Positions 7,544 through 14,700 of a stretch of DNA of 25,870 nucleotides are shown here, one piece after another (position 1 is the first letter of the stretch; each line of letters opens with the position of its first letter). Position numbers and translations under genes: made by a program. Source of the stretch: an uncultured Lachnospiraceae bacterium (GTDB taxonomy: Bacteria > Bacillota > Clostridia > Lachnospirales > Lachnospiraceae); contig CAJTQG010000033.1 of the NCBI GenBank assembly GCA_910578605.1, positions 3,257-29,126 of the forward strand, in the 5' to 3' direction. Below the pieces are notes generated by a model. That model was given only the letters and a program-made list of their open reading frames with translations, had not been told where the DNA came from and made no database searches.

Positions 7544-8557
7544 TTAGTCAAGCAAATCACCAATGGAATCGAAGGAACCCATAGAGCCTCCCATCATTCC
7601 AGCAATATTGGAAAAGCCTGGAATAGACATATAATCAATCATCCATTCACCATTGACCTTAATCACCTTTATATCTTCCAGCTCTGATTCATCATCATCC
7701 TCTTTGCCTTTAATCTTGATTTTCACATCAATCTCATAACCCTTTGTCACCTTTACTTCTTCTAAATCATCGCTTAACTTGCCGATAATCTTTTTCAGTT
7801 TATCTGCTTCCTTATCTGACAAATCATCATTTTCCTTGATTGCCGTCTTTGCAGCTGATAACAGGGAACCAAGGTCTCGATAATTATCCTGAATATCCTC
7901 TAACTCATCTTTATCAAGTTTATCCTTATCCGTAACCTTGTAAGTAATTTTTACATTTTTACCATATTGATCCTTCATCTCGTCAAATATATCCTCAAGC
8001 TTTTCCTCAGCCTCTTCATACATATCCTTAATATCGTCTTTATAGTCGCTCTTCTTTAAAACTTTAATGGCATCCTTGTATGCTTTTGACATAAATTTAG
8101 GAGTGAGAGCATCTATATACTTATCAACACTCGTTGATTTTTTATTGATTAACTTCTGCATATCCTTAAAGGGCTGATCATAGCTGCCTCCTGCTACACA
8201 AGCCTTCACAAGAATAATTACTAACAGCAATGCAACAACCGCACCTACTATTTTTACAATAGTTTTCTTCTTGTCATCTAACTTGTTATAGTTTTCTTTT
8301 GCCATTTCTCCGGCTGCTCCTGCCATAGCCTTAGCTTTTTCTCCCGCTGCATTTATCGTCTCATTCTCCGCAACTGCTTTGGCAGCTTCCTTTGCCTTCT
8401 CTCCCGCAGCCTCTGCCATTCCCTTTGCTACGTCTACCACATTCGTGTCGCCAGGCTGTACAGACTGTTCTCCATCTTCCTTACCAGTTGGTGCTCCACA
8501 GAAGTTACAAAATTTCACACTATCTGAAATCTCTTTTCCGCATTTTGAACAAAACAT
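7544..8557 (-). CDS. Zinc-ribbon membrane protein with extracytoplasmic domain
   Basis: The N-terminus is a zinc ribbon with two CxxC pairs (Cys3/Cys6 and Cys17/Cys20). Residues about 40-95 are Ala/Glu/Lys-rich with repeated AAGEKAK-like words and should be helical. A single membrane helix follows (about 99-119, VGAVVALLLVIILV). The remaining 215 residues are rich in Lys, Asp and Glu, contain KVTDKDKLDKDELEDI and KVNGEWMID, and resemble the beta-sheet/NTF2-like C-terminal domains often joined to such ribbons. The tail ends in a Gly/Met/Ser-rich patch. Topology should place the ribbon inside and the large domain outside. The function is unknown; similar proteins are common in Firmicutes and are usually annotated only by the ribbon. 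GGAG lies 9 bases before the ATG. Confidence 0.8.
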   Translation of the reverse strand: MFCSKCGKEISDSVKFCNFCGAPTGKEDGEQSVQPGDTNVVDVAKGMAEAAGEKAKEAAKAVAENETINAAGEKAKAMAGAAGEMAKENYNKLDDKKKTIVKIVGAVVALLLVIILVKACVAGGSYDQPFKDMQKLINKKSTSVDKYIDALTPKFMSKAYKDAIKVLKKSDYKDDIKDMYEEAEEKLEDIFDEMKDQYGKNVKITYKVTDKDKLDKDELEDIQDNYRDLGSLLSAAKTAIKENDDLSDKEADKLKKIIGKLSDDLEEVKVTKGYEIDVKIKIKGKEDDDESELEDIKVIKVNGEWMIDYMSIPGFSNIAGMMGGSMGSFDSIGDLLD

Positions 8558-8878
8558 TCTTTTTTCTCCTTTTCCTTTGATGTATTCTTATACCTGCTCC
8601 ATCTGCCTGCATAGAGCGGTTAAATTCAGTTCTACCAACACAAACCTGGTTCCACTTATATGGTAATGTCCTAAAACTGAACTTTCCAAAATCATATCAT
8701 TTCTTTAATTTTGACAACCGAATCATATCATATTCTTCATAATATATGCAAGTAATTTTCAGATATTTCCTAATACTTATATTCTTTATGATGTATTTTA
8801 TTACCTATATCCTTTTTCTTAATTATTTATCCACTTCCGTCTATTTAATAAAAATTTACAAACTCACTTAGTCTTGTT
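8558..8878. promoter_or_regulatory. Intergenic region with a pair of AATCATATCAT direct repeats
   Basis: AATCATATCAT occurs at 8690-8700 and 8721-8731, 31 bp apart (three helical turns). Between them, on the minus strand, TTGTCA (8712-8717) stands 15 bp before TATGAT, a possible promoter for the zinc-ribbon gene. A weaker inverted pair, TTCAGTT/AACTGAA, flanks the downstream part. The left portion (about 8740-8878) is AT-rich with nothing recognised; no terminator for the YbjQ gene is evident. Confidence 0.4.
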
Positions 8879-9190
8879 TTATTTGAATTTTACTGCTGTG
8901 CCGTATGCCATAACCTCTGCTGCACCCTGCATAACTGCTGCTGATGCATAGCGTATATTGACAATGGCATCTGCCCCCAGCTGTGTAGCTTCCTCTACCA
9001 TTCGCTTTGTTGCCAATGCTCTGGCATCATTCATCATCTCATTGTAAGCCTTTAACTCACCCCCAACTAATGTTTTAAAACTTTGGGTAATATCCCTTCC
9101 CACATTTTTACTTTGAATCGTGCTTCCCTTTACAAGACCAAGCATCTCCAATTCCTTACCGGAAATATAATCAGTATTTACTAAGATCAT
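8879..9190 (-). CDS. YbjQ-family (UPF0145) heavy-metal-binding-domain protein
   Basis: The protein has 103 residues from the ATG at 9190 and typical family features: start MILVNTDYISGKE, GLVKGSTIQSKNVGRDI, the long helix with ARALATKRMVEEATQLGADAIVNIRYASAAV, and the end EVMAYGTAVKF. YbjQ proteins form compact oligomers; a metal-binding role is suggested by the domain name but not established. The ATG is preferred to a GTG at 9202 because AGGAG lies about 11 bases before the ATG and only 2 before the GTG. The start lies 20 bp inside the upstream membrane-protein gene, so the two are translationally coupled. Confidence 0.88.
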   Translation of the reverse strand: MILVNTDYISGKELEMLGLVKGSTIQSKNVGRDITQSFKTLVGGELKAYNEMMNDARALATKRMVEEATQLGADAIVNIRYASAAVMQGAAEVMAYGTAVKFK

Positions 9191-9407
9191 CTTCTTCACC
9201 ACTCCTTATTTCTCTCATTCTCTCTAAAAACATACTAATAGCAACCCCAACTAATGCAATGCCAATAATCATGGCAACTAAAAATATTCCTGTGGACATA
9301 ATCCCCACTGAGAAAGTAAACACACAAAAGATAATATACAGCACTATAATTATTGTGATAATAGCTGGTGCTATCATCTTTCTTCCATGATTATTGTTTT
9401 GGTTCAA
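9171..9407 (-). CDS. Small two-helix membrane protein
   Basis: This is a 78-residue protein with two hydrophobic segments, about residues 11-33 (IAPAIITIIIVLYIIFCVFT) and 36-60 (GIFLVAMIIGIALVGVAISMF). It ends in a short charged tail, REIRSGEEDDLSKY. The start is TTG at 9407 with GGAGGGAGGG about 8 bases upstream; an ATG at 9377 is an alternative with a weaker site. Its 3' end overlaps the YbjQ gene by 20 bp. No family is recognised. The pairing suggests a membrane partner or anchor for the YbjQ protein, an inference from overlap alone. Confidence 0.7.
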   Translation of the reverse strand: MNQNNNHGRKMIAPAIITIIIVLYIIFCVFTFSVGIMSTGIFLVAMIIGIALVGVAISMFLERMREIRSGEEDDLSKY

Positions 9408-9460
9408 ACCTATATCCCTCCCTCCAGCTTATTTTGTGATACATTTTCTTAATTATATTT

Positions 9461-9556
9461 TGCAACCATCCTGTTGGATGATTACAAGAAATACGTTTCC
9501 TTATTTTATTTTGTTATCATCCGACAGGATGCGTGCAAGGAATACGTTTCATTATT
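9461..9556. repeat. Two diverged 51-bp-spaced direct repeats, each with a CATCC-N4-GGATG hairpin
   Basis: Units at 9461-9505 and 9512-9556 match at 33 of 45 positions. Both carry CATCC-N4-GGATG (loops TGTT and GACA) followed by CAAG(A/G)AATACGTTTC and TTATT. On the minus strand the hairpin of the first unit extends to 12 pairs with G-U pairs. They lie between the end of the phosphodiesterase gene and the start of the small membrane-protein gene, so they could be regulator sites for the latter or paired terminators of the former. Confidence 0.5.
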
Positions 9557-9587
9557 ATACCATGACACTCTGCTGTAGTCCAGTGTG

Positions 9588-11396
9588 TTAGTTAAATAAT
9601 ACCTTATCCGTTGTGACAGTGTCAACTCCTACTGCTTTGGCATAGACAAATGCTGTGTAGAAGTTATTGATTGTATATGCACCTACTTTCAAATTCGCAT
9701 CATGCATTTTATCAACCATTTCTTGTGTGATGGAATTGTAGTTGATACATATATCTAATTTATTTGCAATACACCAATCAACTGCATTTGCATACTCATA
9801 CACAGGATTGTCAGGAGCGCCTGTAACGAACTGTGCCTGAGGACGAACAAATTTTTCCGGCAAAGGCTCATCATCAGGCTGAGATGGATTTCCTTCCTCC
9901 GGTTTGTTCTCCGTTCCTCCTTCTTCTGTATTTCCTTCTCCTACAGCTCCATCCCCCTTATCTATCTCCTCCTCTTTGTCTATTTCTTCCTGTATTTCTT
10001 TTTCTATCTCATCATATACCTTTAATAGCTTTTTCATATTGCTTGCCTTGGAGGAAATAATAGCAATTCTGTCATTAATTTGATATTCATTGATAATATC
10101 AATAACTTCTCTAATTTCCTCCTGTGTGTAGTAGTCTTTTAACTCAATAAAAATTTTAATCTCTTTGTCTGTACTCACTATATCCATAAAATCTTTTAAG
10201 GTCAGCATTTTTTCATTGCCATACACATCTACCCCATATCCGCTTATAATAGTAAGCTTTTGCAGCTCCTCTAAATTTGTCTGGGATATCAATTTATTTT
10301 CACCATAGTCCTCCAAAATAGAATCATCATGGTGAATCACAAATTTACCGTCCTTTGTTTTTCTCACATCACACTCCACACCCCAAAAATCTTTTGCAAT
10401 GGCTTCCCTAAATGCCGCTCCCGAGTTTTCCGGCGCCACGGAAGAATATCCTCTGTGAGCAATAAACTTTGTATCCTGCTTGCGAAGAGAGATAACATTT
10501 ATCGTAAATTTATCGCTGACTGACGTTCCATCCTTTGTAGTGACCTTAATTGATGTAGTTCCGTTCCCTACTGCCTTGACAACTCCCTTGCTGCTCACTG
10601 TCGCCACCTTTGTGTTTGCCGATGTCCAGGTAAGGGATTTGTTGGAGGTGGTTGCAGGCTTTACAGTTGCCTGAAGTGTAACGGATTCTCCCTTTTGCAA
10701 ATATGTTCTCTTTAATGGATTGGCTAAATCCACTGACTTGGCAAGTGTAATAACTTTCACCTTGTAGGAGGCATATTTACCAGAACCATCCTTTGCTGTT
10801 GCCTTAATAGTCGTAGTTCCGTTTCCTACCGCAGTTATCACACCGCTTTTTACAGTTGCCACTTTATTATTGGAGCTAGTCCATTTTTTTGATGTAATCA
10901 CTGCGTCAGCAGGCAATACCTTTGTTTTTAATTTAAAACTCTTCCCAACCGGAAGCTTAGTAAGTGCACTTGTATTTGTAAATGTAATACTTGATACTAA
11001 TTTTCCCACTGTCACTGACAATTTTGCCTTTTTCTTGGAGCCATCCTTTGCTGTTGCCGTGATAGTGGCTTTCCCCTTCTTCAAACCTTTTATTTTTCCT
11101 TTAGATGTAACAGATACTACATTTGGTTTGCTGGATGTCCATTTTACCTTTTTGTTTGCTGCGTTAGATGGTGCAACAGTTACCTTCACCGTCTTGCTTT
11201 TTCCTGGCTCTAAAATAATAGAACTGTCTATATTTTTCAATTTTACAGATGTAACCTTGATTTTTGGCTTTTTCTTTTTCTTAGCTGCCTGGGTTTCCAT
11301 TGAGAATGTCAAGCTGCACACCAGTATAGTAAGCAGCAAAATCCAAATCTTTGTCCATATTTTTTTCTTCCTTTTTTTCTGCATTGAGTTATCCAT
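9588..11396 (-). CDS. Secreted glycerophosphodiester phosphodiesterase with three Big_2 Ig-like domains
   Basis: The enzyme domain hydrolyses glycerophosphodiesters to glycerol-3-phosphate and an alcohol. This form should act at the cell surface. The 602-residue protein has a signal peptide (KKRKKK then ILLLTILVCSLTF, cleavage after TQA near residue 37). Three Big_2 domains follow (about 48-132, 133-218 and 219-304), each with the WTSS/WTSA and V(A/S)V motifs. The GDPD barrel starts at AHRGYSS: His and Arg of HRG at 314-315, Glu341 and Asp343 (VECDV), HHDD at 355-358, and Glu418 (FIELKD). A Glu/Gly/Pro-rich insertion (about 462-516) interrupts the barrel before INYNSITQEMV and the end GVDTVTTDKVLFN. 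GGAGG lies 5 bases before the ATG at 11396. No LPXTG or membrane anchor is visible. The Ig-like domains may hold it to wall polymers such as teichoic acids, possible substrates. Confidence 0.9.
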   Translation of the reverse strand: MDNSMQKKRKKKIWTKIWILLLTILVCSLTFSMETQAAKKKKKPKIKVTSVKLKNIDSSIILEPGKSKTVKVTVAPSNAANKKVKWTSSKPNVVSVTSKGKIKGLKKGKATITATAKDGSKKKAKLSVTVGKLVSSITFTNTSALTKLPVGKSFKLKTKVLPADAVITSKKWTSSNNKVATVKSGVITAVGNGTTTIKATAKDGSGKYASYKVKVITLAKSVDLANPLKRTYLQKGESVTLQATVKPATTSNKSLTWTSANTKVATVSSKGVVKAVGNGTTSIKVTTKDGTSVSDKFTINVISLRKQDTKFIAHRGYSSVAPENSGAAFREAIAKDFWGVECDVRKTKDGKFVIHHDDSILEDYGENKLISQTNLEELQKLTIISGYGVDVYGNEKMLTLKDFMDIVSTDKEIKIFIELKDYYTQEEIREVIDIINEYQINDRIAIISSKASNMKKLLKVYDEIEKEIQEEIDKEEEIDKGDGAVGEGNTEEGGTENKPEEGNPSQPDDEPLPEKFVRPQAQFVTGAPDNPVYEYANAVDWCIANKLDICINYNSITQEMVDKMHDANLKVGAYTINNFYTAFVYAKAVGVDTVTTDKVLFN

Positions 11397-11472
11397 GATT
11401 TCCTCCATTTCCTAAACTTTTTTCAAATGTGCAATCATCTTCATACAAATAGCTTTTACCTGATTTACACAA

Positions 11473-11509
11473 GTGAGCATTCTGCACAAAAACATGCAGA
11501 ATGCCTCAC
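11473..11509. repeat. Stem-loop upstream of the phosphodiesterase gene
   Basis: GTGAGCATTCTGCA (11473-11486) pairs with TGCAGAATGCCTCAC (11495-11509) with one bulged base and an 8-base loop. It lies about 77 bases upstream of the start on the minus strand. The T-run is on the wrong side for a terminator of either strand, so a leader hairpin or operator is more likely. The rest of 11510-11684 is AT-rich with no convincing promoter. Confidence 0.5.
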
Positions 11510-11684
11510 AAAAAATACCTTATCACGTTCATAAAAAAAACGCAATTTTTATTTACTTTATTGCATCAATTTTTTTCTTGCACACTATATAACTCTGTAT
11601 ACTTTATAAACTCCAGATACTTTATTCCAATCGTCAGAAGTGTCATCCTCATGAATTTTTTTACTTTATAGGATACTTATAAAG

Positions 11685-11723
11685 AAAAAGGTACCCTGCA
11701 TAAACAACAGAGTACCTTTTTTT
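11685..11723. terminator. Bidirectional rho-independent terminator after the large surface-protein gene
   Basis: AAAAAGGTAC (11685-11694) and CTG (11696-11698) pair with CAG (11708-11710) and GTACCTTTTT (11712-11721), leaving one mismatch. T-runs follow on both strands (CTTTTTCTTT on the minus strand, CTTTTTTT on the plus). It lies 30 bp after the stop of the gene at 11753. Confidence 0.85.
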
Positions 11724-11752
11724 ATTGAGCTTTTTAAAATTGAGATAGAAAA

Positions 11753-14700
11753 TTATTTTACAATAATTTTTATTTTTGCCTTCTTCTTGTTAAATGTCTT
11801 TACAGTTATGATTGCCGTTCCCTTTTTCTTTGCTGTTACTTTCCCTGCGGAGGAAACCTTTGCCACAGACTTTTTGTTGGAGGAATAGGTAAGCTTATAG
11901 CTTGCTGTTCCTTTTTGCAGCTTAGCTTTTATCTTATAAGTTTTTCCTACCTTTAACGTCTTTTTCACTGCATTTAATTTTAACTTCTTTGGCGCCTTTT
12001 TCACCACCACTGTTATCACGGCTTTTTTTCCGTTGGAAGCTATTATTGTAACCTTAGAGGTTCCTGTTTTCTTTGCCTTGATAAGTCCCTTGGCATTCAC
12101 AGATACCTTTTTATTAGCAGTTCTATAGATCAGCTTTTTGTTTGTTGCATTTTTCGGTGCAACAGTAGCTTTTATCTGATATGTTTCACCCTTGCCAAGT
12201 ACAAGCTTTTTCTTTGATACTTTTACACTAGCAACGGCAACACTCTTATTAACTGTATTTTGATTTATATTTGTTGATGGTTTTTTAGGTACATCTTTTA
12301 TTGTTACCGCAATAGTTGTGCTGATTCCATTGGAAGCAGCAACCTTAACTACACAAGTGCCCGCCTTTTTTGCAGTTATCTTTCCTTCCTCCGTCACTAC
12401 CACATTTTCATTGGAGGCCTTAAAGCTTAACTTTTTATCCGTTGCATTAGACGGAAGCACAGTAACTATCGCCTGATAGGATTCACCTACATTTAATGTC
12501 AATGCTTTTTTTGCCGTCTCCACACTTGTCACTGCAATCTCTGTGTCCGTTCCTGGATCTGGTTCTGGTTTATCTGGCTTATCTGGTTCTGGATTATCTG
12601 GCTCCGGATTATCTGGGTTTGGATTATCTGGCCCCGGCTCATCTGGATTTGGATTGTCTGGCCCCGGCTCATCTGGATTTGGATTATCCGGCCCTGGCTC
12701 ATCTGGATTTGGATTATCCGGCTCTGGCTCATCTGGCTCTGGCGTTATTGTGGGTGAAACCTTCAAACCGCTAGCAATTGCTGAAACAAAATGATTTTCT
12801 TCGTCTTTTACTGTCAGCAGGCAAGATAATTTTAATTCTGAACCAATTTCCTCAAAATCCATTCCGCCAAAATCTGCACTTAATTCATCAAAGGATAAGG
12901 AAATAAAATTCAATCCTGACTGCAGGGTTTTTACTTCTGAGTAGGAAGCAACTTTTGTGTCATTTTGGTCAAAATAAGTTGCTGTCACAGTAACATCCTT
13001 TGCATCTCCAATTCTAGAAATTACTGCGGCATCAACAGAGCCCTGCAGTTTATTTTCTTCATTACAGAATATAGACGTCTCTAAGTCATCAGCCACTAAA
13101 GGATTCTCATCTGCATTTGCCTCAAATGAACTCACTACCTTTCCATCTACCGTCTCCACTTTTTTACCATCTATCTTTACCGCTTCTCCCGCTGGCACCT
13201 CAACTGTAATCGTATTATTGGATTCTGTAGTGATTGTTGCATTGCTGCCCTCCACTTCCACGGTTCTCTCCATACCCTGGGGGTTCATAAGCATAATAAC
13301 TGCGTTTTCCTCGCCCTCTGACTCTGACTGCAGTGCAATCTCCATCTGACCTTCTGCCGTCGTATCATCATTTACTTGAAGTACAGCATTTTCATCGGAA
13401 GAATTCACCTCTGCAAAGCTCTCATCACTGGCCATATAAAATGAAACAGAGCCTTTGGTTGTGTCTGTTGTATTTTCTCCTGAAGAATCACTTTTCTGAG
13501 TATGATCAGATTCCTGGGAAGCTATCTGATATACGGCTCCTTGTGGAAGTACAAAGCTTTTGATACCAGAAAACTCACCTTCATTTTCCGTTCCAAAAAA
13601 TTTCTGTTCATATGCTCCTTTTATTTTATCAACACCATCACCTGAACTGTTTGTAACTTCTCCATCCTCTTTATTAATAGAAAGATAAATCGACTGATCC
13701 TCATCCACTCCATGAAGCTCAATATTTGACATATTCTGTGCAATATCTGTATATCCGATATAGGATGCATAGGTAAAAGGCTTGCATATATAGGATGGAT
13801 TATAGTAAATACCGCTATAATCCTTCTTCATTGTAATTGTCTGTACCTCTGATGGTATATTGGGATCATATACTTGGAATATAAAGTCTCCATTACTATT
13901 TTGGTCTACAGAAATCGGAACTACCGCATGCCCGCTATATGCTGAATATATAAGCATCACTACCGGTTCTGCCTGTGAATCCACTGCAAGGCCACCAGAC
14001 CGTTCAAACTCTTCCACCTTGTCATACAAGCCCTTATAATCTCTCATATGCCTGCTAACTGCACCACTACAGCTTGACATAAAGGACTTATATTGTGAAA
14101 GCTGATATGCTTCTATCACTTTTGTCAACGCCGATTTCTCATTACCTGGCGCTCCTATTTGATAGAGTGTCTCCACATCCCCACCATACTTTGTCAGTAA
14201 AAATTTGGAATCTTCATTTATATTTTCGTAAAATTCCAATGTAGTGCTGGCCATTCCAAAACAGGAACCGTTCCATTGCCTGTTAACAGAATAATAGTAA
14301 GTACCACTGATAATACTTCCAATCACATCCACAAACCGCTGTCTTGGTACCCGATAATCCTGTGCATATCCAAAAGAGTCTCTTGTATTGGCAAAAGAAT
14401 AGTGGTCACGCTGTTGTGTATAATGACCGATGCCCTGCAAAGGCAATCCATTCCACTGACCGCCAAAGACAACCCATGATGTCTGGTCTTTCTCATAATA
14501 TAAAATGAGATTCTCATTACAGTTTGCAAAGCTGTCGTTAGCCCATTCCTCTCCCTGAAGAGCAACCCCTTTAAAATAAACCTTCTCCAATGTTGTATTG
14601 TTGGCAAATGCACTCTCACCAATTAATTTTACATTGGCTGGAATATTGATGGTGCGCAGCTTAGTACAACCGGATAATGCCTGCTTTTTAATGGCTGTCA

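Noticed and set aside
10870..11415. Plus-strand open frame of 181 codons
   Set aside because: It lies opposite the Ig-like domains and signal peptide of the phosphodiesterase gene; its Phe/Val-rich translation mirrors a Lys-rich coding sequence.
11473..11509. Rho-independent terminator
   Set aside because: The hairpin is strong, but the T-run precedes it on the minus strand and appears as an A-run after it on the plus strand, so neither transcript would get a U-tail.
12546..12760. Possible CRISPR array
   Set aside because: The repeats are contiguous, in frame and translated; there are no unique spacers.
12496..12794. Open frames on both strands across the Pro/Asp repeat (Ser/Gly-rich, Leu-rich and Gln/Ile-rich translations)
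   Set aside because: They are by-products of the 30-bp repeat lying inside the large minus-strand gene; they have no ribosome site and no family resemblance.
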